DNA of 64,000 bases, from NCBI RefSeq assembly GCF_001425625.1, contig NZ_LMCP01000001.1, forward strand, positions 1,430 through 65,429, given 5' to 3'. Shown here in pieces: positions 56,871-64,000 of the stretch. Numbering within the stretch: position 1 is the stretch's first letter; each line of letters opens with the position of its first letter. The DNA comes from Mesorhizobium sp. Root102 (GTDB lineage Bacteria; Pseudomonadota; Alphaproteobacteria; Rhizobiales; Rhizobiaceae). Position numbers and translations under genes: made by a program. A model generated the notes under the pieces. That model ran no database searches and was not told where the DNA came from. It saw nothing but the letters and a program-made list of their open reading frames with translations.

Positions 56871-57527
56871 TTGACCGCCCTTTCCGCCTCCGAACCCGGC
56901 CGCGACTGCCCGTTCTGCCCGCGGCTGCACGATTTCATCGCCGACTGGCGGCAGCGCGAGCCATCCTGGTTCAATGCGCCGGTGCCGACCTTCCTGCCGC
57001 CGGAGGGTGACCCTGCGGTTCAGTTGCTGATCGTCGGGCTGGCGCCCGGGCTGCGCGGCGCCAACCGCACCGGGCGTCCCTTCACCGGCGACTATGCCGG
57101 CGACCTGCTCTACTCGACGCTGATTTCGCACGGTTTTGCGCGCGGCGAATTCAAGGCCAGACCCGACGACGGATTGGAGTTGGTCGGCACGGCGATCACC
57201 AATGCGGTGCGCTGCGTGCCACCGGAGAACAAGCCGGTGGGTGCCGAGATTGCCACGTGCCGGACATTCCTGGTGCCGACGATCGCCCGGTTCCCCAACC
57301 TGCGCGCCGTGCTGGCGCTGGGGTCGATCGCGCATCAGTCGACAGTGCGGGCGCTGGGTGGGCGCGTCGCCGCCTACCCGTTCAAGCATGGCGGGCAGCT
57401 ACCGGCCGGAGGCATCACGCTGTTTTCGAGCTATCACTGCTCACGCTACAACACCAACACCGGCGTGCTGACCGAAGCGATGTTCGTCAGCGTTTTCAGC
57501 CAGATAGCGGCGCTCTTGCGGACATAG
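56871..57527 (+). CDS. Uracil-DNA glycosylase, family 5-like (UDGb)
   Basis: The product has 218 residues. The motif GLAPGLRGANRTGRPFTGD, the cysteines for an iron-sulfur cluster (CPFCPR near the start, others at VRCVPP and ATCRTF) and the late SSYHCSRYNT fit family 5 glycosylases, which lack the usual catalytic Asp. The start appears to be a TTG with GAGG about nine bases upstream. It may be translated with the NYN gene. Confidence 0.88.
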   Translation: MTALSASEPGRDCPFCPRLHDFIADWRQREPSWFNAPVPTFLPPEGDPAVQLLIVGLAPGLRGANRTGRPFTGDYAGDLLYSTLISHGFARGEFKARPDDGLELVGTAITNAVRCVPPENKPVGAEIATCRTFLVPTIARFPNLRAVLALGSIAHQSTVRALGGRVAAYPFKHGGQLPAGGITLFSSYHCSRYNTNTGVLTEAMFVSVFSQIAALLRT

Positions 57528-57550
57528 CGCCGCCCCGTCTTTGTTTTTAC

Positions 57551-57618
57551 GCAATTCCCAAGGGAAAGCGCTACGCGCTTTTCCCGGGAAAACCGTTTCA
57601 CACTTTTCCTGGAATTGC
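57551..57618. repeat. RIME-like palindromic element, family C
   Basis: GCAATTCCC/GGAATTGC arms with an inner GGGAAAGCGC/GCGCTTTTCCC are nearly identical to 48314-48381. It sits between convergent UDG and dehydrogenase genes and directly follows the dehydrogenase stop (TGAAGCAATTCC on the minus strand), where it can act as a terminator hairpin. Confidence 0.85.
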
Positions 57619-57619
57619 T

Positions 57620-58633
57620 TCAGAACCCTTCAAGCACGATCTTGCCCTTGGCCTTGCCGGTCTCGATCAGCGCATGAGCGCGCTTCAGATTGGCGGCATT
57701 GATAGGACCGAAGGTCTCGCCCAGCGTCGTGCGGATGGTGCCTGCGTCGACAAGCCGGGCCAATTCATTCAGATGCTCACCCTGTGCGGCCATGTCCTGC
57801 GTCTCGAACAGTGAGCGGGTGAACATCAGTTCCCAATGGACCGAAACGCTCTTGCGCTTGAACGGATTGATGTCGAGCGTTTGGGGATCGTCGATCAAGC
57901 CGAACCGGCCTTGCGGTGCGATCAATTCGGCAATCTCGGCCAGGTGCCGGTCGGTGTTGGTTGTCGAGAACACAAAGGCGGGTGCGCCGATGCCGAGTGC
58001 CGCGACTTCACCGCTGAGCGGCTTTGAATGATCGACGACATGATGGGCGCCAAGCCCAAGGACCCAGTCACGCGTCTCGGGCCTTGACGCGGTGGCGATG
58101 ACAGTCAGATCGGTCAGTTGGCGCGCAAGCTGCACCGCGATCGAGCCAACGCCACCGGCGCCGCCGATGATGAGGATGGCATTTGCAGCGCCCGCGACGG
58201 GCTTCTTCACATCGAGACGGTCGAACAGAGCCTCCCATGCCGTGATCGCCGTCAGCGGCAGCGCCGCCGCCTGCGCATAGTCGAGCGAGCCGGGCTTGCG
58301 GCCAACAAGGCGCTCGTCGACGAGGTGGAATTCGGCATTGGTGCCTTGCGGCGCCAGCGCGCCGGAATAAAAGACATCGTCACCCGGTTTGAACAGTCTG
58401 GCGTCCGGACCGGTCGCAGCCACCCGGCCGGCGGCATCCCAGCCGAGCACCCGCCACGTTCCAGCTTCGGGTTTGGCGCTTCGCCGCACCTTGGTGTCGA
58501 CCGGGTTGACCGAGATTGCCCTCACCTCGACCAGCAGTTGACGGCCTTTCGGCTCCGGCTTTGGCAGGTCGATATCGACAAGGGAGGTCTCATCGGTGAT
58601 GGGGGCTGGGATTTGATAGCCGACGGCGCGCAT
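57620..58633 (-). CDS. Zinc-binding-type alcohol dehydrogenase/quinone oxidoreductase
   Basis: The 337-residue MDR-superfamily protein has the GroES-like N-terminus (EVRAISVNPVDTKVR) and the NADPH-binding IIGGAGGVGSIAVQLAR. It looks like the TIGR02817-type family and lacks the catalytic zinc ligands of true alcohol dehydrogenases. The ATG of MRAVGYQ is chosen. It is divergent from an HxlR regulator with GCACATA repeats between them, so redox or aldehyde/quinone stress is a likely inducer. Confidence 0.9.
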   Translation of the reverse strand: MRAVGYQIPAPITDETSLVDIDLPKPEPKGRQLLVEVRAISVNPVDTKVRRSAKPEAGTWRVLGWDAAGRVAATGPDARLFKPGDDVFYSGALAPQGTNAEFHLVDERLVGRKPGSLDYAQAAALPLTAITAWEALFDRLDVKKPVAGAANAILIIGGAGGVGSIAVQLARQLTDLTVIATASRPETRDWVLGLGAHHVVDHSKPLSGEVAALGIGAPAFVFSTTNTDRHLAEIAELIAPQGRFGLIDDPQTLDINPFKRKSVSVHWELMFTRSLFETQDMAAQGEHLNELARLVDAGTIRTTLGETFGPINAANLKRAHALIETGKAKGKIVLEGF

Positions 58634-58683
58634 TCTGGTCTCCGCGATTGGTGTTGAGCGTTGTCTAGAGCAGAGATGCGGAT

Positions 58684-58723
58684 TATGTGCGCCAAGCACA
58701 AGAATGCACATATAAAGCACATA
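58684..58723. promoter_or_regulatory. HxlR operator (TATGTGC/GCACATA repeats)
   Basis: TATGTGC at 58684-58690 is inverted relative to GCACATA at 58706-58712 and again GCACATA at 58717-58723. Three copies in a 110-base divergent spacer suggest cooperative binding by the adjacent HxlR protein. Confidence 0.6.
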
Positions 58724-58743
58724 GTGTCGAAAAGGATACCGTC

Positions 58744-59106
58744 ATGCCGCGCATTCGCCATGAGCGATTCGATTGCAGCCCCGGCTGCGCCGTGGAGGGA
58801 ACGCTCCGCTATATCGACGGGAAGTGGAAAGGCGTCGTGCTCTACCACCTGTTCGAGGGCACGATGCGCTTCAACGAGATCCGCCGGCGCATTCCCAACT
58901 GCACGCAGCGCACGCTGACCAACCAGTTGCGCGAACTGGAGACGGATGGGCTCATCGCCCGTAAGGTCTATGCACAGGTGCCGCCGAAGGTGGAATACAG
59001 CCTGACGCCACGCGGCAGAAGCCTGGAGCCGGTGATCACCGCCCTGAAAATCTGGGGCGATGCCAATGTCACGCTCACACCGGAGGTTTCCCAGGCTGCG
59101 GCATGA
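58744..59106 (+). CDS. HxlR family transcriptional regulator
   Basis: The 120-residue MarR-like winged helix is of the HxlR type: FDCSPGCAVEGTLRYIDGKWK, then MRFNEIRRRIPNCTQRTLTNQLRELE and the wing PPKVEYSLTPRGRSL. The cysteine near position 11-15 is the redox-sensing one in related proteins. It probably controls the divergent dehydrogenase gene. Confidence 0.93.
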   Translation: MPRIRHERFDCSPGCAVEGTLRYIDGKWKGVVLYHLFEGTMRFNEIRRRIPNCTQRTLTNQLRELETDGLIARKVYAQVPPKVEYSLTPRGRSLEPVITALKIWGDANVTLTPEVSQAAA

Positions 59107-59144
59107 AACGACGGCGACCGATATCTCTCAGTGGTTCAGGGGAA

Positions 59145-59873
59145 TCACTGAGTTCCCGGAGCGACCGGCGATTTAGCAGACAGCGCGGCCAAAACCGCTG
59201 GTCCACCCTGCAGCACATTCAGGTCGACATCGCCATTGATGCCGTCGACGCGCCCCCTGTTGTGGTACTGCCAGTAGATCCAGTCATCGCGATCCGGCTC
59301 CAGAAGCAATGAGCGAAGCCAGAGCGAACGGGCAGCGATGCGCCCGGCATAGGTTTGCGCTGCCTCGTCGGTCAGATAGACAATCGCAGGCTTGCCGAAC
59401 GCTGCCTCGACCGGGGCGAGGAACGCGGCCAATTCGGCGCTCAGTTGCTCGGGTGTCGGCCGTTGCGGGCAGTTGCCGCCGAATTCGATGTCGACGACCG
59501 GCGGCAGCAGCGGCTGATCATGCGGCACCACCGAGATGAAGTTCTTCGCCTGGTCGGCGCCGGGCCGGCAGAAGGTGAAGAAATGATAGGCGCCGACGGC
59601 GAGGCCGGCGGCGCGGGCCTCTTCCAGATTCCGCGCGAAGGCATCGTCGACATGATCGCCGCCTTCGGTCGCCTTGATGACGGCAAAGGCGACATCGTCG
59701 GCGGCAACACGGCGCCAATCGATCTGGCCCTGATGATGGGAGACGTCGATGCCCCTGACCGGATATTTATCGCGATCCGGCGAGAATGCCCTGAAATAGA
59801 GATAGCCGCCTGCTGCGACGAAACATGCCAAGACGAGGCTGGCCAAACCAAAGAGGGCAATCCGGTTCTTCAA
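59145..59873 (-). CDS. Glycoside hydrolase family 25 lysozyme
   Basis: The 242-residue protein has an N-terminal membrane anchor (LFGLASLVLACFVAAGGYLYF). The GH25 barrel carries GIDVSHHQGQIDW, AFAVIKATEG, GAYHFF and the catalytic VVDIEFGGNC (DxE). It ends in GDVDLNVL. It cleaves peptidoglycan in the periplasm. It precedes the smpB and dapA genes on the map but lies downstream of them in transcription. Confidence 0.92.
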   Translation of the reverse strand: MKNRIALFGLASLVLACFVAAGGYLYFRAFSPDRDKYPVRGIDVSHHQGQIDWRRVAADDVAFAVIKATEGGDHVDDAFARNLEEARAAGLAVGAYHFFTFCRPGADQAKNFISVVPHDQPLLPPVVDIEFGGNCPQRPTPEQLSAELAAFLAPVEAAFGKPAIVYLTDEAAQTYAGRIAARSLWLRSLLLEPDRDDWIYWQYHNRGRVDGINGDVDLNVLQGGPAVLAALSAKSPVAPGTQ

Positions 59874-59888
59874 ACGAATAGCCCCAGC

Positions 59889-60368
59889 CTACCCACGCTC
59901 CTTCAACAGCCGACCCTTCTCGCGCGACCAGTCGCGCTGCTTTTCGGATTCGCGCTTGTCGTGCAGTTTCTTGCCGCGGCCGACGGCGAGCAGCAGCTTG
60001 GCGCGGCCCTGGTCGTTGAAATAGATTTTCAGCGGCACCAGCGTCATGCCTTCGCGGTCGACGCTCTGCGACAGTTTTGCCATCTCGCGCTTGTTGAGCA
60101 GAAGCTTGCGGCGCCGGCGAGGCTCGTGGTTGAAGCGGTTGGCCTGCAGATATTCCGGCAGATAGGAGTTGATCAGCCAGATCTCGCCGCCTTCGACCGA
60201 GGCGTAGCTGTCCTGGATGTTGGCCTGGCCCTGGCGCAGCGACTTGACCTCGGTGCCGGTCAGCACCAGACCGGCCTCGACCGTGTCGAGCACCTCGTAG
60301 GAAAAGCGCGCCTTGCGGTTTTCCGAAACGGTCTTGTTGTTGGGATCGGCTTTTCTGACTTGATTCAT
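59889..60368 (-). CDS. smpB: SsrA-binding protein
   Basis: The 159-residue protein contains [23 protein letters not shown] and the [16 protein letters not shown] tail that follows tmRNA into the ribosome. It works with tmRNA to rescue stalled ribosomes. It lies 25 bases after dapA. Confidence 0.96.
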   Translation of the reverse strand: MNQVRKADPNNKTVSENRKARFSYEVLDTVEAGLVLTGTEVKSLRQGQANIQDSYASVEGGEIWLINSYLPEYLQANRFNHEPRRRRKLLLNKREMAKLSQSVDREGMTLVPLKIYFNDQGRAKLLLAVGRGKKLHDKRESEKQRDWSREKGRLLKERG

Positions 60369-60393
60369 GATGCGGAGAGGTGGCGCCTCATCC

Positions 60394-61275
60394 CTAGTTT
60401 ATCAAGCCGGCGTGCTTCATGGCCGCATCAATCTTTGCTGCGGTCACATCCTCGACCGTGACAAGCGGCGAGCGGAGCACGTTTTCGACCTTGCCCAGCT
60501 TCGACAGCGCATATTTGGCGCCGGAAACGCCAGGCTCGATGAAGATCGCCTTGTGCAGCGGCAGCAGGCGATCCTGCAATTCCAGCGCCTTGGCGCTGTC
60601 GCCGGACAAAGTCGCCTCCTGGAATTCCGCGCACAGTCGCGGCGCGACATTCGAGGTCACCGAAATGCAGCCGACGCCGCCATGCGCATTGAAGCCAAGC
60701 GCCGAAGCATCCTCGCCCGAAAGCTGGATGAAATCCTTGCCGCATGTGGCGCGCTGCTCGGAGACCCGCTCGACCTTGCCGGTGGCATCCTTGACGCCGA
60801 CGATATTCTTGAAGTCGTGCGCGAGCTGGCCCATCGTCTCCGGAGTCATGTCGATCACCGAGCGCGGCGGGATGTTGTAGATGATGATCGGCAGCTTGGT
60901 CGCCCTTGCAACGGCAGCGAAGTGCTCGTACAGGCCGCGTTGCGTCGGCTTGTTGTAATAGGGCGTGACGACCAGGGCGGCATCGGCGCCGGCCTTCTCG
61001 GCATACTGCACGAGCCCGACGGCTTCCTCGGTGTTGTTGGAACCGGCGCCGGCAACGACCGGAACGCGCCCCTTGGCAACCTCGATGCACACCTTGACGA
61101 CTTGGCGGTGCTCGTCATGCGACAGCGTCGGCGACTCGCCGGTGGTGCCCACGGGAACCAGTCCTGTCGTGCCTTCCGCGAGTTGCCATTCGACGAACGC
61201 GCGAAAGGCTTTCTCGTCGAAACGCCCGCTCGTTTCGAACGGTGTCACGAGCGCAGTAAGCGAGCCTCTCAGCAT
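60394..61275 (-). CDS. dapA: 4-Hydroxy-tetrahydrodipicolinate synthase
   Basis: The 293-residue TIM-barrel enzyme of lysine and diaminopimelate synthesis has [14 protein letters not shown], then [27 protein letters not shown] with the Tyr and VGVKDATG with the Schiff-base Lys. The ATG of [13 protein letters not shown] is chosen; the longer frame would translate a RIME-like element. Convergent order with the transglycosylase does not apply, as they are divergent. Confidence 0.95.
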   Translation of the reverse strand: MLRGSLTALVTPFETSGRFDEKAFRAFVEWQLAEGTTGLVPVGTTGESPTLSHDEHRQVVKVCIEVAKGRVPVVAGAGSNNTEEAVGLVQYAEKAGADAALVVTPYYNKPTQRGLYEHFAAVARATKLPIIIYNIPPRSVIDMTPETMGQLAHDFKNIVGVKDATGKVERVSEQRATCGKDFIQLSGEDASALGFNAHGGVGCISVTSNVAPRLCAEFQEATLSGDSAKALELQDRLLPLHKAIFIEPGVSGAKYALSKLGKVENVLRSPLVTVEDVTAAKIDAAMKHAGLIN

Positions 61276-61305
61276 GTCGTCCAACTCCTTGGTACTTCCT
61301 TGTTC

Positions 61306-61354
61306 ATGCATGTCGTTGCCCCAAAACCGGTATCCACTTTTGGGCGACATGCAT
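61306..61354. repeat. RIME-like palindromic element, family B, short form
   Basis: ATGCATGTCG/CGACATGCAT arms enclose CCCCAAAACCGG and CCACTTTTGGG, like the first half of 28087-28193. It lies 30 bases upstream of the dapA start, so it forms part of the dapA leader or promoter. Unlike the other copies it is not at a stop codon. Confidence 0.8.
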
Positions 61355-61566
61355 CGGTGTTTTCTCGTGCGCGCCTTCTAACCGAAAGCGAAGCGGCGCA
61401 CCATAGTCTCGACATGGTTGCGCGGCAAGCATTGCCATGGTGCCAGCAAGCGCAATTCGAACGGCCTCGCTAACTCTTTGTTTACGGGCTCTTCACGACC
61501 TAAGTTTAGGCTTCGAGGCATCTTCGCCTGCTGGTAGAATGCCAGGACAAGGAAAGACTTAGGATC

Positions 61567-63618
61567 ATGCCGGGCAGTCGGCCTCACCTTTTCGCGCTGC
61601 TTGGCGCCACGCTCGCGCTGATTCCGGGCATGGCGATCGGCGGCAGCGTCGATGTGCAGGTCACTTCGGCCATCCCGATGCCGGGCTCGGTCATCCCGAT
61701 GCCAGGCCTGCAGGACAAGGCGCAACAGGCGCCCTCGCAGAGCGTCGCGATCTTGAGGAGCGGGCTGGATGCGCTGGCGGCTGGCGACATTCCCGGCGCG
61801 CGAGGCGTGCGCGATGCCCTTCCCGATCACTCGCTCGACCAGCACATCCTTGCCTGGGCGATCGCGCTTTATGGCGGAGACAAGGTTCCGAGCGGCGATA
61901 TCGCCGCCGCAGCGAAGATGCTGCCGAATTGGCCCGGCACCGTCGCCCTGCGCAAGAACAGCGAGCGCGCGCTCTATCGCGAGAACCCTGCTCCCGACAT
62001 CGTTGTCAGGGCGTTCGATGGCAGCCAGCCCCAGACATTCGAAGGCGTGATGGTCCTTGCCAGTGCCTATGTGGCGTCTGGCAATGCCAAGGCGGCGCGC
62101 TCGGTGCTTTCGCCGTTCTGGCGCACCGCGATCCTGGAGGCCAAGGACGAGACGGCGCTGATCAAGGAGTTCGGTAACCTGATCCCGGCTGCCGACCACC
62201 GTTTTCGCATGGAGCGCATGTTCTATGCCGACCGCGCCAATTCCGCCCTGCGCGTCGCCGGCCTTGCCGGCGCCCAGCAGCTCGCCGATGCCTGGGCGGC
62301 GGCGGACAAAGGCAACAAGAACGCAGCCAAACTGCTGAAGGCAGTGCCGGCGGCACAACGTTCGGCCGGCTATTTCTTCGCGCAGGCCGAATATCTGCGC
62401 AAGCACGAGGATTTTGCCGGCGCCGCAGCCATTGTGATGCAGGCACCGGCCGATCGTGACGCTCTGGTCGATCCGGATGCCTGGTGGGTCGAGCGCCGGG
62501 TGCTGTCGCGCGAAATGGTCGACCAGGGCGACATGAAGACGGCTTACCGGATCGTCGCCACGCACGCCGCCGAAAGTGCCACCAATGCGGCGGATGCTGA
62601 ATTCCATGCCGGCTGGTACGCGCTGCGTGGCCTGAGCGACCCCAAGCTTGCCGCAACGCATTTCGCGCGCATCGCCGACCTTGCCCAAGGGCCGATGACG
62701 CTGTCGCGTGCCTATTACTGGCTCGGCCGTGCGGCGGAGGTCGGCGGTCCTGGCAACGCCAAAGACTATTTTGCGCGCGCAGCAGCCTACGGCACGACAT
62801 TTTACGGCCAGCTTGCCGCCGAACGCGTCGGCCGGGAGGCGCTGAACATTGTCTATCCGCAGCCAAGTGCAGCCGACAGGCAGAGTTTTGCCGGCCGCGA
62901 GGCCGTCAGCGCCATCAAGCGGCTGCAGGAAGCGGGCTACGACCGCTATGCCGAAACGCTCTATCGCGACCTTGCCGGGCAATTGACCAGCCCGGGCGAA
63001 CTGGCGCTGCTGGCTGTCCTTGCGGAAAAGCAGGGCAACCATTTCATGGCGCTGAAAGTCGGCAAGATCGCCGGCGCACGTGGCATCGATGTCGGCGCAC
63101 TGTCGCATCCGCTCGGCGTCATTCCCGATTCGGCTGACATTTCCGGCTCGGGCAAGGCGCTGGCCTATGCGATCGCCCGCCAGGAAAGCGAATTCAACAT
63201 CGGCGCCGTTTCCAGCGCCGGCGCGCGCGGGCTGCTGCAGCTGATGCCGGGAACCGCCAAGCAATTGGCGAAAAAGGCCGGATTGCAGTTTTCGCAGACA
63301 CGGCTGACCACCGACGCCGGGTACAATGCGACGCTTGGTTCGGCCTTCCTCGGCGAGCAGCTCGATCGCTTCAACGGCTCCTATGTGCTGACCTTCGCCG
63401 GCTACAATGCAGGCCCCAACCGTGCCAGCCAGTGGGTGGCCAGATATGGCGATCCGCGCGGCAAGGACATCGACGCGGTCGTCGACTGGATCGAGCGGAT
63501 TCCCTATACGGAAACAAGAAGTTACGTTCAGCGCGTAATGGAAAATTACGAGGTCTACAAGATGCGTATTTCCGGCAAATACGACATCGTTGGCGATCTG
63601 GTGAACGGGCGGAACTGA
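61567..63618 (+). CDS. slt: Soluble lytic murein transglycosylase (Slt70-like)
   Basis: The 683-residue protein has an N-terminal signal peptide (LLGATLALIPGMAIGG), a long helical superhelix and a C-terminal SLT domain. Catalytic Glu is in YAIARQESEFN near residue 539, followed by GARGLLQLMPGTAKQLAKKAG and FAGYNAGPNR. It cleaves peptidoglycan to 1,6-anhydro muropeptides in the periplasm. A long repeat element begins seven bases after its stop. Confidence 0.94.
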   Translation: MPGSRPHLFALLGATLALIPGMAIGGSVDVQVTSAIPMPGSVIPMPGLQDKAQQAPSQSVAILRSGLDALAAGDIPGARGVRDALPDHSLDQHILAWAIALYGGDKVPSGDIAAAAKMLPNWPGTVALRKNSERALYRENPAPDIVVRAFDGSQPQTFEGVMVLASAYVASGNAKAARSVLSPFWRTAILEAKDETALIKEFGNLIPAADHRFRMERMFYADRANSALRVAGLAGAQQLADAWAAADKGNKNAAKLLKAVPAAQRSAGYFFAQAEYLRKHEDFAGAAAIVMQAPADRDALVDPDAWWVERRVLSREMVDQGDMKTAYRIVATHAAESATNAADAEFHAGWYALRGLSDPKLAATHFARIADLAQGPMTLSRAYYWLGRAAEVGGPGNAKDYFARAAAYGTTFYGQLAAERVGREALNIVYPQPSAADRQSFAGREAVSAIKRLQEAGYDRYAETLYRDLAGQLTSPGELALLAVLAEKQGNHFMALKVGKIAGARGIDVGALSHPLGVIPDSADISGSGKALAYAIARQESEFNIGAVSSAGARGLLQLMPGTAKQLAKKAGLQFSQTRLTTDAGYNATLGSAFLGEQLDRFNGSYVLTFAGYNAGPNRASQWVARYGDPRGKDIDAVVDWIERIPYTETRSYVQRVMENYEVYKMRISGKYDIVGDLVNGRN

Positions 63619-63625
63619 GGCTTTC

Positions 63626-63779
63626 TTTCCTTCTCCCCCTGTGGGAGAAGGTGGCCTCGCGAAGCGCGGTCGGATGAGGGGTGTTCCAGAAAACACCAAC
63701 ACCTCACTCCGCTGGAACACCCCTCATCCGGCTCGGTGCTGCGCGCCGATCCACCTTCCCTCACAAGGGGGGAAGGGAA
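63626..63779. repeat. Long palindromic intergenic repeat
   Basis: CTTCTCCCCCTGTGGGAGAAGG opens the element (given in part). GGATGAGGGGTGTTCCAG in the middle is complemented by CTGGAACACCCCTCATCC after an A/C-rich turn, and the outer parts GAAGGTGG and CCACCTTCCC pair as well. The whole segment can fold as one long hairpin. It resembles the abundant palindromic repeats of this genus. It fills the space between slt and the next gene. Confidence 0.8.
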
Positions 63780-63859
63780 GAGCGCCTTCCATTTGACCAT
63801 CCCTACCCTCGCCTGTAGCAGTCTTAGACGAGCCGGCAACGGCAAGGAATCGCGCCCAG

Positions 63860-64000
63860 ATGTCAAGTGACCAACTTTTCTCCGATTTCTTCTACACCGC
63901 ACCGGATGGGCTTGACCTTCATGCGCGCGTCTATGGCCAAGCAAACTCCGGCCGCTGGCCGGTCGTCTGCCTGCCGGGTCTGACCCGCAATGCCAGGGAT
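63860..64000 (+). CDS. Alpha/beta hydrolase, partial (window edge)
   Basis: The first 47 codons of a gene run off the right end. The product starts MSSDQLFSDFFYTAPDGLDL and reaches RWPVVCLPGLTRNARD. The CLPGLTRN segment is the oxyanion strand-loop of alpha/beta hydrolases. TTGACC at 63794 might belong to its promoter. The catalytic residues lie outside the window, so activity cannot be judged. Confidence 0.75.
   Translation, partial: MSSDQLFSDFFYTAPDGLDLHARVYGQANSGRWPVVCLPGLTRNARD

Noticed and set aside
59126..59151. Hairpin CTCAGTG/CACTGAG between the HxlR and GH25 genes as a terminator
   Set aside because: No T-rich tail on either strand, and it runs into the GH25 stop region. Possible, but not supported.
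61378..63720. 780-codon open frame on the minus strand
   Set aside because: It lies opposite the lytic transglycosylase, whose motifs are intact. The product has no family resemblance and is an antisense shadow of high-GC coding DNA.

Overview
The window is high-GC alphaproteobacterial chromosome. Its gene families, its short intergenic repeats of the rhizobial RIME type, and its Omp2b/RopA-like porin point to Mesorhizobium or a close relative in the Phyllobacteriaceae. This assignment rests on recognised families and not on a database search. No tRNA, rRNA, prophage, insertion sequence, CRISPR array or conjugation gene was recognised. It looks like ordinary core and near-core chromosome with several decayed genes.

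Layout, left to right. 1-9.99 kb: an OsmC-type thiol peroxidase, a secreted S10 carboxypeptidase, two DMT exporters, a possible small RNA with a strong terminator, a LysR/tautomerase divergent pair with an obvious palindromic operator, an Aas-like acyltransferase/acyl-ACP synthetase, and psd-pssA for phosphatidylethanolamine synthesis. 10-17.4 kb: an SMP-30 lactonase, a monooxygenase behind a MerR-type promoter, an ArsR regulator with an Atm1-type ABC exporter, a LysM protein, a LOG-family protein, and a deletion scar joining the remains of a LysR gene and an enzyme gene. 17.5-25.6 kb: a ZntB-like transporter, GST-RarD, and a tightly overlapping minus-strand operon cysS-VOC-GFA-GFA-pip-cimA. 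26-36.7 kb: an SOS-associated peptidase, a Nudix hydrolase, several small secreted or unknown proteins, dihydroorotase, YgfZ, an HD hydrolase, a PAS-GGDEF-EAL protein, and a desaturase divergent from a LysR regulator. 36.7-41.6 kb: a minus-strand block with an ECF sigma/anti-sigma pair followed by a GNAT-C39 peptidase fusion, a RimK-like ATP-grasp ligase and a DUF3303 protein. This block is the best candidate here for a poorly described system. An orphan VapB antitoxin with only the first 17 codons of its toxin lies just beyond it.

41.6-61.3 kb is mostly the conserved alphaproteobacterial housekeeping run, read leftward: dapA, smpB, a GH25 lysozyme, rpoZ, the RelA/SpoT homologue, pyrE, acpS, lepB, rnc, era and recO. 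It is interrupted by a porin, a broken aminoglycoside-phosphotransferase-like gene and a frameshifted PaaI thioesterase gene. Between these are plus-strand NYN-domain and uracil-DNA glycosylase genes and an HxlR/dehydrogenase divergent pair. 61.5-64 kb: a lytic transglycosylase, a long palindromic repeat, and the start of an alpha/beta hydrolase that runs off the window.

Three themes stand out. First, regulator-target pairs with visible palindromes are frequent. Second, at least six genes are decayed. Third, five short palindromic elements sit directly at stop codons, and in four of them the element sequence supplies or abuts a TAG stop.
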